DNA of 64,000 nucleotides from Macrococcus capreoli (GCF_025628935.1 NZ_JAOTIS010000011.1:36409-100408); one strand, 5' to 3'. Positions 1 to 10,320 are shown, counted from the stretch's first letter. Notes: generated by a model from the letters alone, not told the origin. Translations and numbers: made by a program.

Positions 1-97
1 TTTCTACTTCTTTATAGTCGATTTGTGTAATACCGTTTGCTGTGAAATAACAAACCTTTTTACGACGACGACCGCCTCTTCTTGGTCCACCTGCCAT
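1..97 (-). CDS. rpsR: 30S ribosomal protein S18, 5' part only
   Basis: This is the first 32 codons of ribosomal protein S18, a small-subunit protein of the 30S platform that pairs with S6. The visible N-terminus ([20 protein letters not shown]) is the basic, Gly/Arg-rich start typical of S18. The ATG lies at 95-97 and is preceded by a strong GGGAGG ribosome binding site. The rest of the gene runs off the left edge of the window. It is the last visible gene of the rpsF-ssb-rpsR operon, 33 bp after the ssb stop, so ssb and the two ribosomal genes should share the promoter at 1049-1077. Confidence 0.95.
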   Translation of the reverse strand, partial: MAGGPRRGGRRRKKVCYFTANGITQIDYKEVE

Positions 98-130
98 GAT
101 TGTTGCCTCCCTTACTTCAAAATTTCTTTA

Positions 131-655
131 TTAGAACGGTAAATCATCATCACTAATATCAATTGGTCCAGTTGCATTTGCAAATGGATTTGTTGAAGGT
201 GCTGATGTATTCGTTTGTTGTTGATTGTTATTGCTCGGTTGATAATTCTGACCTTGAGCTTGTTGTCCATAATTACCTTGATCATAACTTGAATAGTCTT
301 GACTTGGATCATTATTTGAACGGCCTTGATTTGCATTCTTCGGTTCTAAGAACTGCACTGAATCACAAATGACTTCCGTTACATATACTCTACGGCCTTC
401 CTGATTATCATAACTACGTGATTGCAATCTGCCATCTACCCCAGCTAAACTACCTTTGCTTAAGAAGTTATTCACATTCTCAGCTTGCTTACGGAAAACG
501 ACACAGTTGATAAAATCAGCTTGTCTTTCACCTTGCGCATTTGTGAATGTGCGATTAACTGCTAATGTAAATGTAGCTACTGACACGCCTGATGGTGTGA
601 CTCTGTATTCTGGATCTTTAGTTAAACGACCTACTAATACAACTCGGTTAAGCAA
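131..655 (-). CDS. ssb: single-stranded DNA-binding protein
   Basis: This is the replicative single-stranded DNA-binding protein. An OB fold fills about residues 1-105. A Gln/Asn/Gly-rich flexible linker follows, and the protein ends in the acidic tip DISDDDLPF that recruits replication and repair partners. I place the start at a TTG (653-655), giving the family-standard N-terminus [16 protein letters not shown], with a GGGGGCG ribosome binding site about seven bases upstream. An in-frame GTG at 668-670 would add five residues but would overlap that ribosome binding site. The gene sits between rpsF and rpsR, the classic Firmicutes order. Length (174 residues) is normal. Confidence 0.95.
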   Translation of the reverse strand: MLNRVVLVGRLTKDPEYRVTPSGVSVATFTLAVNRTFTNAQGERQADFINCVVFRKQAENVNNFLSKGSLAGVDGRLQSRSYDNQEGRRVYVTEVICDSVQFLEPKNANQGRSNNDPSQDYSSYDQGNYGQQAQGQNYQPSNNNQQQTNTSAPSTNPFANATGPIDISDDDLPF

Positions 656-679
656 ATAAATCGCCCCCACATATTAGGT

Positions 680-970
680 TTATTTTTCTTCTTCGCGAAT
701 CACGATATGACGGATAATGTCATCGTTGATTTTAGCTAAACGATCGAATTCGTTTGTTGCAACGTCTGTAGAGTTAACTTTAACGATTTGGTAGAAACCT
801 TCTTTAAAATCGTTGATTTCGTAAGCTAAACGACGTTTACCCCAATCTTTTGATTCGATGATTTCCGCTCCGTTAGAAGTAAGAATCTCTTCGAAACGCT
901 CGATTAAAGCTTTCTTAGCATCTTCCTCGATATTCGGACGTACGACATACATAATTTCGTATTTTCTCAT
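680..970 (-). CDS. rpsF: 30S ribosomal protein S6
   Basis: Ribosomal protein S6 (96 residues) binds S18 on the 30S platform. The sequence starts [12 protein letters not shown] and contains the [10 protein letters not shown] segment expected for the family, ending in an acidic tail. The ATG follows an AAGGAGGTG ribosome binding site. It is the first gene of the rpsF-ssb-rpsR operon. The untranslated leader from the promoter at 1049-1077 is about 70 bases, long enough for the S6:S18 autoregulatory leader known in many bacteria, but I could not confirm that structure by eye. Confidence 0.97.
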   Translation of the reverse strand: MRKYEIMYVVRPNIEEDAKKALIERFEEILTSNGAEIIESKDWGKRRLAYEINDFKEGFYQIVKVNSTDVATNEFDRLAKINDDIIRHIVIREEEK

Positions 971-1048
971 CTTTTACACCTCCTTATGGTCTATGCGGCT
1001 TTATTATGAAATAAAGCAAGGAATAATTTTCATTACTCACAATAGAGA

Positions 1049-1077
1049 ATTATAGCATAGTTTACTTTTTTCATCAA
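1049..1077 (-). promoter_or_regulatory. sigma-A promoter of rpsF-ssb-rpsR
   Basis: On the minus strand a -35 box TTGATG (1072-1077) is followed by a 17-base spacer and a perfect -10 TATAAT (1049-1054) with an upstream TG dinucleotide (extended -10). It points at rpsF and lies just past the stop codon of the preceding hypothetical gene, so the ribosomal operon is transcribed separately from ychF. Confidence 0.8.
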
Positions 1078-1093
1078 TCATTTGTTTTAATAA

Positions 1094-1417
1094 TTAATGA
1101 TGCACCTCATTTAATTGATATGTGACGATATCTTTGGAGTAAAACACTTGAATATCTCCACTTTGAAATAAACTCAAATAATCAGCATAGTCCGTATCTT
1201 CTGGCGCGATTTCGTCAATTTCAACGATATCTAAATAGCGAATCGCCGTCTTAGGAAATGATACTTTATTATAAATTGAATCATCCAGCTTTATAGGCTC
1301 AGATATTGAAACTGCTTGAACTAAGTAATGATATGTTACATGGTACATTGGATTCACTTTGTCATCAGATTTAATAATCACTTTGATACAATAAATGATT
1401 CGCTTTAATGGTTGCAT
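1094..1417 (-). CDS. hypothetical protein downstream of ychF
   Basis: I do not recognise this 107-residue protein. It has no membrane segment or signal peptide and looks like a small mixed alpha/beta cytosolic protein ending in HH. It lies 20 bp after ychF on the same strand and probably shares its transcript. Two ATG codons are adjacent. The inner one (1415-1417) is better spaced from the GAGGAGG ribosome binding site, so I use it. Placement between ychF and rpsF suggests a conserved core-genome gene rather than acquired DNA, but no function can be inferred. Confidence 0.7.
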   Translation of the reverse strand: MQPLKRIIYCIKVIIKSDDKVNPMYHVTYHYLVQAVSISEPIKLDDSIYNKVSFPKTAIRYLDIVEIDEIAPEDTDYADYLSLFQSGDIQVFYSKDIVTYQLNEVHH

Positions 1418-1437
1418 CATATCCTCCTCAAGGCGTA

Positions 1438-2538
1438 TTATACGTTAAATCTAAAGTGCACGACATCGCCGTCCTGCATAATATAATCTTTACCTTCTAA
1501 TCGAACACGTCCCGCTTCTTTCGCAGCACTCATGCCATTATGTTCAATTAAATCATCATAGCTTACTGTTTCAGCGCGGATAAAACCACGCTCAAAATCA
1601 GTATGAATAATACCCGCGCATTGTGGAGCTGTCATACCGCGTTTAAATGTCCACGCACGCACTTCCTGAACACCTGCAGTAAAGTATGTTGCAAGACCTA
1701 ATAAATGATATGATGCTTTAATTAACTTATCTAACCCAGATTCTTCAATACCTAAATCCGCTAAATATTCTTTTTTATCTTCTTCATCAAGAGATGCAAG
1801 CTCTTCTTCAATACGCGCACTAATGATAATCACTTGAGAACCTTCGTTATCCGCATATGCTTTAATTGCTTTCACGTGTTCGTTTTCCTCTCCAGCAACT
1901 AAATCATCTTCAGATACGTTGGCTACGTATAACATCGGCTTTGCTGTTAATAAATGCATTCCTTTTACTAACTTCTCTTGTTCCGGAGTGAATTCAATAC
2001 TTCTTGCCGGACGTTCATTTTCTAAAGCTTCTTTTACAATCGCTAAGATTGCTTCTTCAGCCATCGCATCTTTATCTTTTTGTTTCGCCATTTTTTGAAC
2101 ACGTGCATAGCGCTTCTCAACTGACTCTAGGTCTGCTAAGATTAATTCCATGTTGATGACTTCTATATCATCAACTGGGTTTACTTTACCTGAAACGTGC
2201 GTAATATTCTCATCTTCAAACGCACGCACAACTTGACAGATCGCATCAACGTCACGGATGTGAGATAAGAACTTGTTACCTAAACCTTCACCTTTAGATG
2301 CACCTTTAACGATACCTGCGATATCCGTAAATTCAAACGCTGTCGGTACTGTTTTCTTTGGTGTAACAAGTTCAGTTAATTTATCTAAACGAACGTCCGG
2401 TACTTCTACAATGCCGACGTTTGGATCGATTGTTGCGAAAGGATAGTTCGCTGCAAGCGCGCCCGCTTTCGTAATCGCATTAAATAAAGTTGATTTCCCT
2501 ACGTTTGGTAACCCTACAATTCCTGCTGTTAAAGCCAT
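1438..2538 (-). CDS. ychF: ribosome-associated ATPase YchF (Obg family)
   Basis: YchF is a universally conserved Obg-family P-loop NTPase that prefers ATP and associates with ribosomes. The G1 loop GLPNVGKST is close to the N-terminus. The G4 position reads NVSE instead of NKxD, which is the hallmark of the ATP-binding YchF branch. The C-terminal third is the TGS-like domain ([11 protein letters not shown]). The start was chosen at the second in-frame ATG (MALTAGIVG), which sits eight bases after AAGGAG; the outer ATG would be only two bases from it. Length is 366 residues, normal. The DUF951 gene ends its reading frame 12 bp upstream. Confidence 0.96.
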   Translation of the reverse strand: MALTAGIVGLPNVGKSTLFNAITKAGALAANYPFATIDPNVGIVEVPDVRLDKLTELVTPKKTVPTAFEFTDIAGIVKGASKGEGLGNKFLSHIRDVDAICQVVRAFEDENITHVSGKVNPVDDIEVINMELILADLESVEKRYARVQKMAKQKDKDAMAEEAILAIVKEALENERPARSIEFTPEQEKLVKGMHLLTAKPMLYVANVSEDDLVAGEENEHVKAIKAYADNEGSQVIIISARIEEELASLDEEDKKEYLADLGIEESGLDKLIKASYHLLGLATYFTAGVQEVRAWTFKRGMTAPQCAGIIHTDFERGFIRAETVSYDDLIEHNGMSAAKEAGRVRLEGKDYIMQDGDVVHFRFNV

Positions 2539-2550
2539 ATTCATTTCTCC

Positions 2551-2742
2551 TTATTCGGCATGCGCCGTTATCTTTTTAATTTTTTTGTTAAATTCCTGGC
2601 GTGGTAGCATTATGCTACGTCCACAACCTTCACACTTTATACGAATATCAGCACCTAATCGAATGACTTTGAATCGCTTTTCTCCACATGCATGGGGCTT
2701 CTTCATTTCAACGATTGAATTTAAATCATATTCATTTTGCAT
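2551..2742 (-). CDS. DUF951 family small protein
   Basis: A 63-residue protein of the DUF951 family, which is found next to ychF or parB in many Firmicutes. It contains the family core EMKKPHACG followed by a CEGCGR pair, so three cysteines could bind zinc. Function is unknown; the basic, cysteine-containing character suggests nucleic-acid contact (inference). The ATG at 2740-2742 follows a GGGGGAG site. Its first codons overlap the last 11 bases of the upstream mscS-like gene, indicating translational coupling. Confidence 0.9.
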   Translation of the reverse strand: MQNEYDLNSIVEMKKPHACGEKRFKVIRLGADIRIKCEGCGRSIMLPRQEFNKKIKKITAHAE

Positions 2743-3631
2743 TATGCTCCCCCTTATTCGGTTGATTATACATAACAACTCTTGGCATTGGGACATGAAT
2801 ACCGTTCTGATCCAAAAATTCCTTTATATCTCCACGCAATATTCTTGATACTTTCACGTGATTATTTGGCAGTGTTTCAGCTGATATTCTAATCTTTGTT
2901 TCACCTGCACTTACCATTTCAACACCTAACATTTCTGGTGCCTTTACTAATTCAGCATATTTCTCGGGTAATGTTAATAAATACGGCTGTAATACAGATT
3001 CAACGCGTGAAATGTTCTCTTCACTGGAAACTGAAATATCAAATATCGCTATCGAATTATTGACTGAGAAATTCACAATTTCATTCATCGTGCCATTCGG
3101 CAGAATTGTCAGCTCTCCTGTGAAAGATTTAATTCGTGTGGAACGTAAACCAATCGATTGAACGGTTCCTTCAGCAACTGTTGTTCCCGTTGTATTTATT
3201 CTAACATAATCTCCAACATCAAACTGATTCTCAAAAATAATAAAAAATCCAGTTATAACATCCTTAACAAGTGTTTGCGCCCCAAAACCAATTGCAACAC
3301 CGGCAATTCCGGCACCGGCAATAATACTTTCAACCTTCACACCAAAGTTACTCAATATCGTCGTAATCACAATAAACCAAATCACATAGGACGCAATGTT
3401 TTGCAGTAATTTAATTAGTGTTGTATCTCGTTTCGTTGACTGCGATAAACTTGTTTTTCTTCGGACTCTAAAAAACTGCTCAATAAATTTATGTACGATT
3501 CTAACAATAATCATTGCGATTACTATGAGAATGATAGACCAAAGAATATTTGTCGCAATATTTGTCGCAATATTCATCCACATGTCAGTATCTAAAAATG
3601 TACGTTTAAATTCTTTAATAATATCATTCAA
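2732..3631 (-). CDS. MscS family small-conductance mechanosensitive channel
   Basis: This is a 299-residue mechanosensitive channel that releases solutes on hypo-osmotic shock. The N-terminal half has three hydrophobic segments. The third is the Ala/Gly-rich pore helix (AGAGIAGVAIGFGAQTLVKD) followed by the VKDVITGFF motif that defines the MscS family. The C-terminal cytoplasmic beta and alpha/beta domains follow. The start codon appears to be TTG (3629-3631), preceded by AGGTGAAG. The gene begins 10 bp after parB and overlaps the DUF951 gene, so it is in the parAB transcription unit. Confidence 0.9.
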   Translation of the reverse strand: MNDIIKEFKRTFLDTDMWMNIATNIATNILWSIILIVIAMIIVRIVHKFIEQFFRVRRKTSLSQSTKRDTTLIKLLQNIASYVIWFIVITTILSNFGVKVESIIAGAGIAGVAIGFGAQTLVKDVITGFFIIFENQFDVGDYVRINTTGTTVAEGTVQSIGLRSTRIKSFTGELTILPNGTMNEIVNFSVNNSIAIFDISVSSEENISRVESVLQPYLLTLPEKYAELVKAPEMLGVEMVSAGETKIRISAETLPNNHVKVSRILRGDIKEFLDQNGIHVPMPRVVMYNQPNKGEHNAK

Positions 3632-3641
3632 GAAACTTCAC

Positions 3642-4490
3642 CTACTGTGCACTTTCTAATAATGCGATCAAACGATTAAATTCCTCTTCCGAAGTAAATT
3701 CAATCGCGATTTTCCCTTTTTTACGAGATTTTGATATCTCTACTTTCGTTCCAAGCTGACGTTTTAATTTTTCTTCATGTTTCACAAGAAACGCAGGTTT
3801 TTTCTTTTCCTGCTTCTGCTTTTCTTCCGGTTGATTGTATGTCTTGATATATTGTTCTAATGCTCGCACACTCATCGATTCAGCAATGACTTTATGAGCT
3901 ACTTTAATCATATCTGCTTCAGATTTTAATCCAAGTAACGTACGGCCGTGTCCACCAGTAATTTTCTTTTGGTCGATTAAGTCTTTAACAGCCTGTGGTA
4001 AATTCATTAAACGCAACATATTTGCAATATATGGTCTTGATTTACCTAATCGATCGGCTGTTTCAGCTTGTGTTAATTTTAATTTATCCATTAAGAATTG
4101 ATAACTCTTTGCTTCTTCCAGAGGATTTAAATCTTCACGCTGTAAGTTCTCGATTACCGCGAGTTCCATCATTTGTGTATCGGTAAGTTGCTTCACAATT
4201 GCAGGAATTTTTACTTTCCCCGCTAATTTACTTGCTCTATAGCGTCGTTCACCTACGACAATATCATAGCCTTTTATTGATTTACGCACGATGATGGGTT
4301 GTAATACACCGTGAATTTTTATAGAATCACTCAGCTCTTTAAGTGCACTCTCTTCGAATTCATGTCGCGGTTGATATGGATTTGGACGTAATTCTGAAAG
4401 GTTAATATCTTCTACTAACTCATCTTGTCCATTCTCTTGAAATAATGCATCCAAACCTCTTCCTAGTCCTTTACCTAAACCTCTAGCCAT
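3642..4490 (-). CDS. parB: chromosome partitioning protein ParB (Spo0J)
   Basis: ParB is a CTP-dependent clamp that loads at parS sites near the origin and recruits SMC. Visible features are the N-terminal ParB/Srx domain with the GERRYRASK CTP-binding motif near residue 80, a helix-turn-helix region (TQAETADRLGKSRPYIANM) for parS recognition, and a basic C-terminal dimer domain. Length is 282 residues. Its start overlaps the parA stop by 8 bp, the usual parAB coupling. The paralogue Noc is encoded just upstream. Confidence 0.95.
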   Translation of the reverse strand: MARGLGKGLGRGLDALFQENGQDELVEDINLSELRPNPYQPRHEFEESALKELSDSIKIHGVLQPIIVRKSIKGYDIVVGERRYRASKLAGKVKIPAIVKQLTDTQMMELAVIENLQREDLNPLEEAKSYQFLMDKLKLTQAETADRLGKSRPYIANMLRLMNLPQAVKDLIDQKKITGGHGRTLLGLKSEADMIKVAHKVIAESMSVRALEQYIKTYNQPEEKQKQEKKKPAFLVKHEEKLKRQLGTKVEISKSRKKGKIAIEFTSEEEFNRLIALLESAQ

Positions 4491-5244
4491 GTTTCACAAC
4501 CTCCTCAGCTAAACTCTTATACGTCTTCGCACCTGTTGAACGTGCATCGTAAATATTGATAGGTTGTCCATGAGATGGCGCTTCAGATAAACGCACGTTA
4601 CGAGGGATGATTGTTTCATACACTTTTTCACCGAAATGCTCTTTTACTTCCGCAATCACATCATTTCCAAGGTTTGTACGTGCATCTAACATCGTTAATA
4701 ACACACCTTCAATTTCAAGTGATTGATTTAAGTGACGCTGCACTAAACGAATCGTATTCAATAACTGACTTAAACCTTCTAATGCATAATACTCACATTG
4801 TACTGGAATCACAATGCCATTTGCAGCAGTAAACGAGTTAATCGTTAATAATCCTAATGAAGGTGGGCAGTCAATAATAATATAATCAAAATCAATCTCT
4901 AATTCTTTAAATGCATATTTTAGGCGCACTTCTCTACTCATTGCTGAAACCAACTCAATTTCAGCCCCTGCTAAAGCGATATTTGCAGGAATAATATATA
5001 AATTTTCAACGGCAGTTTCTAACACGCATTTGTTGATATTTACATCCTCAACAAGCATGTCATACACTGAATTTTCAACATTGTTCTTATCTACACCAAC
5101 ACCACTTGTAGCATTCCCTTGCGGATCAGTATCCACTAATAGTACTTTTTTTCCTAGTTCTGCTAATGCCGCACTTAAATTCACTGATGTTGTTGTCTTA
5201 CCTACGCCACCTTTTTGGTTTGCGACGGCCAATATTTTTGTCAT
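4483..5244 (-). CDS. parA: chromosome partitioning ATPase ParA (Soj)
   Basis: ParA is a deviant-Walker ATPase that works with ParB in origin segregation and regulates DnaA in Bacillus. The deviant Walker A motif KGGVGKTT is at residues 11-18, with the conserved DTDPQGNAT and DCPPSLG segments following. Length (253 residues) is normal. The ATG follows AGGAGAG. S. aureus lacks a ParA, so its presence here, with ParB and Noc, is informative about the lineage (established knowledge). Confidence 0.95.
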   Translation of the reverse strand: MTKILAVANQKGGVGKTTTSVNLSAALAELGKKVLLVDTDPQGNATSGVGVDKNNVENSVYDMLVEDVNINKCVLETAVENLYIIPANIALAGAEIELVSAMSREVRLKYAFKELEIDFDYIIIDCPPSLGLLTINSFTAANGIVIPVQCEYYALEGLSQLLNTIRLVQRHLNQSLEIEGVLLTMLDARTNLGNDVIAEVKEHFGEKVYETIIPRNVRLSEAPSHGQPINIYDARSTGAKTYKSLAEEVVKHG

Positions 5245-5282
5245 CTATATTCTCTCCTAGTCATGTTTTTCATATAGTATCG

Positions 5283-5311
5283 ATTATAACAATTTTACGT
5301 GTATTCTGCAC
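5283..5311 (-). promoter_or_regulatory. extended -10 promoter of parA operon
   Basis: On the minus strand TATAAT (5283-5288) is preceded directly by TGT, giving an extended -10 element; the -35 region (around 5306-5311) is poor. It lies between the noc terminator and parA, so parAB-mscS-DUF951 can be transcribed independently of noc. Confidence 0.5.
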
Positions 5312-5327
5312 AGACAATCCACAGACA

Positions 5328-5361
5328 GAAAAAAAGCGGACGATTGTAGTCATCCACTTTA
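5328..5361 (-). terminator. Rho-independent terminator after noc
   Basis: Read on the minus strand, a stem GTGGATGA/TCGTCCGC (with two G-U pairs) closes a six-base loop and is followed by seven T residues. It starts 10 bp after the noc stop codon and ends the mnmE-mnmG-rsmG-noc transcript. Confidence 0.75.
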
Positions 5362-5371
5362 ATTATTAAAA

Positions 5372-6205
5372 TTATTTTTTAAATACTTTTATTGAGATTT
5401 CATAGAAATTTTCATATTCTGTATCTTTACGTTTAACTTTCACACCGCTTTTTTCAACTGCTTTTAAACTTTGTCCAATTGTATTGAATGCAAGTTTAAT
5501 ATCACGTGTAAATCCAATACGTTTTGGCTTAACATCTTCTCCACCCAACATACGTTTCACACGTTCTTCCGTTTGTTTAACATTAAGTTGTTGCGTTTTA
5601 ATGATATTAAGCATTTCTTTTTGTCCAGCTTCATCAAGTGAGAGCATTGCACGTGCATGTCGCTCAGTAATTTGTTGTTTGCTTAGTGCATCTAATACTG
5701 GCTGAGATAAGCGTAATAATCTAAGTTTGTTCGCAATAAACGACTGACTTTTTCCTAAGCTCGTCGCCAAATCTTGCTGTGTAATTCCGTCTAAATCCAA
5801 TAACTTTTTGTAAGCTTCAGCTTCTTCAACAGCCGACAAGTTCTCACGTTGAATATTTTCAATGAGCGCAATGGCCGCTGTCTCTTTATCATTCATTTGC
5901 TTCACAATAACTTCTGTTTCTGCAGTACCGTTAAATTTAAGTGCGCGGAATCTTCTTTCCCCGGCAATAATTTCGTACATACCTTCCTCGATACCGCGTA
6001 CGACAATGGGTTGTAATAATCCATATGATCGAATTGACTCTGCCAATTCTTTGATTTTTTCTTCATCAAAGATTTGTCTTGGTTGGTATCTGTTCGGTAC
6101 AATACGTTCCACTGGTATTGTAATCACATTTCCGTTTTGACGCTGTAATTCTACATCTTCTTCTTTATCTTTCAATCCGAATAATTTAGAAAAAGGTTTC
6201 TTCAT
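5372..6205 (-). CDS. noc: nucleoid occlusion protein Noc
   Basis: Noc is a ParB paralogue that binds NBS sites and the membrane and stops division-septum assembly over the chromosome. It has the CTP-binding AGERRFRALK motif, an HTH region (TQQDLATSLGKSQSFIANK) and a C-terminal dimerisation region. The N-terminus (MKKPFSKLFGLKDKE) can form the amphipathic membrane-targeting helix known from Noc, which separates it from ParB. Length is 277 residues. It follows rsmG by 41 bp on the same strand, the standard Firmicutes position. Confidence 0.93.
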   Translation of the reverse strand: MKKPFSKLFGLKDKEEDVELQRQNGNVITIPVERIVPNRYQPRQIFDEEKIKELAESIRSYGLLQPIVVRGIEEGMYEIIAGERRFRALKFNGTAETEVIVKQMNDKETAAIALIENIQRENLSAVEEAEAYKKLLDLDGITQQDLATSLGKSQSFIANKLRLLRLSQPVLDALSKQQITERHARAMLSLDEAGQKEMLNIIKTQQLNVKQTEERVKRMLGGEDVKPKRIGFTRDIKLAFNTIGQSLKAVEKSGVKVKRKDTEYENFYEISIKVFKK

Positions 6206-6246
6206 AACAATCGACTCACTTTCACATCAAAATACTATTTGAACCT

Positions 6247-6963
6247 CTATTTTAATAAAGGTTCTTTATTCGGTGTTCCCGGTTTACGTGGATATTTTTT
6301 AGGTGTTTGTCGTTTCTTTTCGATATCTAATATATAACGCATGCTATCTTCTTCCGGTAACGTTAATGGATGATTCTCAATCACTTCTCCACCTAATATC
6401 GAAATCGCAAATAAACCTTCTTCTACCTCAATTTCACCTTGGGCACCTTTTAAGGCAATGAAATGTCCACCTTTTTTTACAAGTGGTAAACATAGCTCAC
6501 TTAAAACTGATAAACGGGCAACCGCACGCGCAGTGACCACATCAAATGATTCACGATATTCTCCCTTACCAAATGTTTCAGCTCGATCATGAATAAACCG
6601 TACATTTGTCAAATCAAGTTCTGCACTCAAGTGATTTAAGAAGTTAATTCGTTTATTTAATGAATCTACAATTGTAACTTCTAAATGTGGAAACATTATT
6701 TTTAATGGAATACTTGGGAATCCAGCGCCTGCACCAACATCACATATCGATTTTACTTTGGTAAAATCAAAATAAAAACTTGGTGTAATTGAATCAAAAA
6801 AGTGTTTTAAATAAACGTCTTCTTTATCAGTTACTGCTGTTAAATTCATTAGCTTATTCCACTCTACTAAAGTTTCATAGTAAATTGCAAATTGTTTTCG
6901 TTGTTGTTCAGTGACTGTGAAGCCTTTTTCTTCTAGTTTTTGTACAAATTGCATATCGTTCAT
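6247..6963 (-). CDS. rsmG: 16S rRNA (guanine-527-N7)-methyltransferase RsmG
   Basis: RsmG (GidB) methylates N7 of G527 in 16S rRNA using S-adenosylmethionine. The SAM-binding motif [13 protein letters not shown] is clear, and the 238-residue length is typical. Its ATG is immediately next to the mnmG stop codon (mnmG ends at 6964 and rsmG starts at 6963), so the two genes are translationally coupled; the AAAGGGTGA ribosome binding site lies within the end of mnmG. Loss of this gene gives low-level streptomycin resistance in other bacteria (known of the family). Confidence 0.95.
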   Translation of the reverse strand: MNDMQFVQKLEEKGFTVTEQQRKQFAIYYETLVEWNKLMNLTAVTDKEDVYLKHFFDSITPSFYFDFTKVKSICDVGAGAGFPSIPLKIMFPHLEVTIVDSLNKRINFLNHLSAELDLTNVRFIHDRAETFGKGEYRESFDVVTARAVARLSVLSELCLPLVKKGGHFIALKGAQGEIEVEEGLFAISILGGEVIENHPLTLPEEDSMRYILDIEKKRQTPKKYPRKPGTPNKEPLLK

Positions 6964-8838
6964 CTAGTTCACCCTTTTAATTTTTCCTTGCTCAATATAG
7001 ACTAACAAGATTGAAATATCAGCTGGATTAACACCCGAAATTCTTGAGGCTTGCGCAATACTCAATGGTTTCACTTCTTTTAATTTTTGACGCGCTTCAG
7101 TAGCTAATGAGTGAATATCATCATAATCTATATTTTCTGGAATTTTTTTATTTTCCATACGTTTTACTTTTTCAACTTGTTGTAATGACTTTTGAATGTA
7201 GCCTTCGTATTTCGTTTGAATTTCGACTTGTTCAGCTACCGCCTCGTCCACAGTGATTTCGCTATCTATAAGTGATGCAACAGAATGATAATCCATTTCA
7301 GGACGACGTAATAAGTCAATTGCTAAAATACCATCTTTTAATGCGGTACCTCCACGTGATGCAATCATTGCCTGCGTTTGCTCATTCGGCTTAATTCGAA
7401 TATTAGTTAATCGGTTTATTTCCTCGGAAATAGCTTCTTTCTTTGCAATAAATTTAGCATAACGGGCATCATCAATCAATCCGATTTCTTTACCGATTTC
7501 TGTTAAACGTAAGTCTGCGTTATCATGACGTAATAATAAACGATGTTCGGCACGACTTGTTAATAAACGGTATGGTTCATTTGTACCTTTCGTTACTAAG
7601 TCATCGATTAACACACCGATGTATGCTTCATGACGCCCTAATATTAACGGCTCATGATTTAACACTTTCGCAGCAGCATTTATACCTGCCATTAAACCTT
7701 GTCCCGCCGCTTCTTCGTATCCACTTGTTCCATTAATTTGTCCCGCGGTAAATAAACCATCGATTTTCTTCGTTTCGAGTGTTGGCCATAATTGTGTCGG
7801 TACGATTGCATCGTACTCAATCGCATATCCTGCACGCATCATATCCGCTTTTTCAAGACCAGGAATTGATTGTAACATTTGAAGCTGCACATGTTCTGGT
7901 AAACTTGTAGATAAACCTTGTACATATACTTCTTTCGTATTACGTCCTTCTGGCTCTAAAAAGATTTGATGACGCGGTTTATCATTGAAACGTACGAATT
8001 TATCTTCAATCGATGGGCAATAACGTGGACCTGTCCCTTTAATCATACCTGAATACATCGCTGATAAATGCAGGTTATCATCAATTACTTTATGTGTCGT
8101 TGCATTCGTATACGTTAACCAGCATGGTAATTGATCTAATATAAATTCTGTCGTCTCATAACTGAATGCACGTGGCACTTCATCACCAGGTTGAATTTCA
8201 GTTTTTGAATAATCAATTGTATTACCATTCACACGAGGTGGTGTGCCCGTTTTAAAACGGACAATATCAAATCCAAGTTCACGCAAGTGATCTGCTAATG
8301 TAATTGATGGCATTTGATGATTAGGACCTGAAGAATATTTAATATTGCCAAGAATAATTTCGCCACGTAAGAATGTACCTGTAGTTAGGACAACGGCATC
8401 TGCATAATACGTCGTACCGATAATTGTTTCGACACCTTTGACTTTACCCTCTTCAATGATTAAACGTTCCACCATACCTTGCATGATATCTAAGTTATCT
8501 GTATTCTCAATAACATCTTTCATTTCCTGCTGGTAAAGAACTTTATCTGCTTGAGCACGTAATGCACGTACTGCAGGACCTTTACCCGTATTTAACATAC
8601 GCATTTGAATATGCGTTTTATCTATCGTCTTCGCCATTTGGCCACCTAAAGCATCAATTTCACGTACAACGATTCCTTTCGCAGGTCCACCAACTGATGG
8701 GTTACATGGCATAAATGCAACTGAATCTAAATTGATTGTCAGCATTAACGTCTTTGCGCCTTTTCTAGCTGAAGCAAGACCTGCTTCAACACCTGCATGA
8801 CCTGCACCGACAACAATAACATCATATCTTTGTTCCAA
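6964..8838 (-). CDS. mnmG: tRNA U34 carboxymethylaminomethyl modification enzyme MnmG
   Basis: MnmG (GidA) is the FAD-dependent partner of MnmE; together they install the cmnm5 group on U34 of several tRNAs. The N-terminal FAD-binding motif [10 protein letters not shown] is present, followed by the [11 protein letters not shown] segment typical of GidA, and a helical C-terminal domain that contacts MnmE. Length is 624 residues, normal. It follows mnmE after 12 bp and precedes rsmG with no gap, so mnmE-mnmG-rsmG-noc form one operon. Confidence 0.97.
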   Translation of the reverse strand: MEQRYDVIVVGAGHAGVEAGLASARKGAKTLMLTINLDSVAFMPCNPSVGGPAKGIVVREIDALGGQMAKTIDKTHIQMRMLNTGKGPAVRALRAQADKVLYQQEMKDVIENTDNLDIMQGMVERLIIEEGKVKGVETIIGTTYYADAVVLTTGTFLRGEIILGNIKYSSGPNHQMPSITLADHLRELGFDIVRFKTGTPPRVNGNTIDYSKTEIQPGDEVPRAFSYETTEFILDQLPCWLTYTNATTHKVIDDNLHLSAMYSGMIKGTGPRYCPSIEDKFVRFNDKPRHQIFLEPEGRNTKEVYVQGLSTSLPEHVQLQMLQSIPGLEKADMMRAGYAIEYDAIVPTQLWPTLETKKIDGLFTAGQINGTSGYEEAAGQGLMAGINAAAKVLNHEPLILGRHEAYIGVLIDDLVTKGTNEPYRLLTSRAEHRLLLRHDNADLRLTEIGKEIGLIDDARYAKFIAKKEAISEEINRLTNIRIKPNEQTQAMIASRGGTALKDGILAIDLLRRPEMDYHSVASLIDSEITVDEAVAEQVEIQTKYEGYIQKSLQQVEKVKRMENKKIPENIDYDDIHSLATEARQKLKEVKPLSIAQASRISGVNPADISILLVYIEQGKIKRVN

Positions 8839-8850
8839 AATGTTTCCTCC

Positions 8851-10233
8851 TTATTTTCCTAGACAAAACTGGCTAAATAACTGATCAATTAAGCCGTCTG
8901 CTACAGATTCACCTATAACTTCACCAAGTAATTCCCAAGTTTTTATTAAATCAATTTGTATCATATCGATTGGCACACCGCTTTCTGCTGCAGCTATAGC
9001 GTCACTAATTGATTGTTTAGCATCTTTCAATAAACTAATATGTCGTGCATTGGATACGTATGTCATATCTTGATTCGATACAGTGCCATCAAAGAAGAGA
9101 TCACGAATCTTTTCTTCTAGCTGTTCGATTCCACTTTGATCAACCATTGAAGTCATTACAATTGGGGTATTTACTCCAACCATTTGTTTTACCGCTTCAA
9201 TATCTAATTGTTGTGCTAAATCTGTCTTGTTAATAATAACAATTACATCTTCACCTTTAATCACTTCAGCAAGTTGATAATCACTTTCCGTTAACGCTTC
9301 GTTATAATTTAATACGTAAAGAATTAAGTCTGCTTTACTCAACGCTTCACGACTACGTTCAACACCAATCTTTTCAACAATATCTTCTGTTTCACGAATA
9401 CCAGCCGTATCTACTAAACGTAACGGCACACCGCGTACATTGACATACTCTTCTAAAACATCACGTGTCGTCCCTGCAATTTCAGTAACAATTGCTTTAT
9501 TATCTTGAATTAAATTATTTAACATCGATGACTTACCTACGTTTGGTTTACCTACGATTACTGTTGATAATCCTTCACGCAAAATTTTACCTTGTGTTCC
9601 TGTTTGAAGTAATCCTTCGATGCTCGTCTTAATCTTCTCCGCCTCAGTGAGTAAGAACTGATTCGTTGCCTCTTCCACATCATCATATTCCGGATAGTCA
9701 ATATTGACTTCAACTTGCGCTAATATTTCTAAAATGGATTGACGTAATCCTTTGATTAACGTACTTAAACGTCCTTCTATTTGTTGCATTGCTACTTTAC
9801 TCGCACGATCAGTCTTAGAACGAATGAAATCCATTGTTGCTTCAGCTTGTGACAAATCGATACGACCATTTAAAAAGGCGCGTTTCGTAAACTCTCCTGG
9901 TTCAGCTAATTTTGCGCCGTTTGATAATGTAAGTTCTAATACTCGGTTGACCGTCATAATACCACCATGACAGTTTATTTCTACAATATCTTCGCGTGTA
10001 TACGTTCTCGGTGCACGCATTACAGCAACCATTACTTCTTCAACAACATCATTTGTTTCCGGATCAATGATATGGCCGTAGTTAATGGTATGAGAATCAA
10101 CATTCACTAATTTATGCTTCCCTTTATAAATCTTATCGGCAATACTAACTGCATCATTACCTGAAAGCCTAACGATTGCAATCGCGCCTTCTCCCATTGG
10201 AGTTGAAATACTTGAAATAGTATCGAATTCCAT
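8851..10233 (-). CDS. mnmE: tRNA modification GTPase MnmE
   Basis: MnmE (TrmE) is the GTPase half of the MnmEG tRNA-U34 modification complex. It shows an N-terminal tetrahydrofolate-binding domain, a helical domain interrupted by a Ras-like G domain with GKPNVGKSS (P-loop), DTAG and NKTD motifs, and the C-terminal FCLGK motif whose cysteine is characteristic of the family. Length is 460 residues. The ATG is preceded by GGGAGG. It is the first gene of the mnmE-mnmG-rsmG-noc unit. Confidence 0.97.
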   Translation of the reverse strand: MEFDTISSISTPMGEGAIAIVRLSGNDAVSIADKIYKGKHKLVNVDSHTINYGHIIDPETNDVVEEVMVAVMRAPRTYTREDIVEINCHGGIMTVNRVLELTLSNGAKLAEPGEFTKRAFLNGRIDLSQAEATMDFIRSKTDRASKVAMQQIEGRLSTLIKGLRQSILEILAQVEVNIDYPEYDDVEEATNQFLLTEAEKIKTSIEGLLQTGTQGKILREGLSTVIVGKPNVGKSSMLNNLIQDNKAIVTEIAGTTRDVLEEYVNVRGVPLRLVDTAGIRETEDIVEKIGVERSREALSKADLILYVLNYNEALTESDYQLAEVIKGEDVIVIINKTDLAQQLDIEAVKQMVGVNTPIVMTSMVDQSGIEQLEEKIRDLFFDGTVSNQDMTYVSNARHISLLKDAKQSISDAIAAAESGVPIDMIQIDLIKTWELLGEVIGESVADGLIDQLFSQFCLGK

Positions 10234-10266
10234 TCATTGATCCTCCCTTTTAATGTCCATTTGTAG

Positions 10267-10295
10267 ATTGTAGTGCGAAATAATAAAAATGAAAA
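10267..10295 (-). promoter_or_regulatory. putative promoter of mnmE operon
   Basis: On the minus strand TTTTCA (10290-10295), a 17-base spacer and TACAAT (10267-10272) lie about 35 bp upstream of the mnmE ATG, just after the hairpin that ends khpB. The -35 match is partial (4 of 6). Confidence 0.5.
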
Positions 10296-10320
10296 CACTT
10301 TTGCTTTAAATAAACAGATT

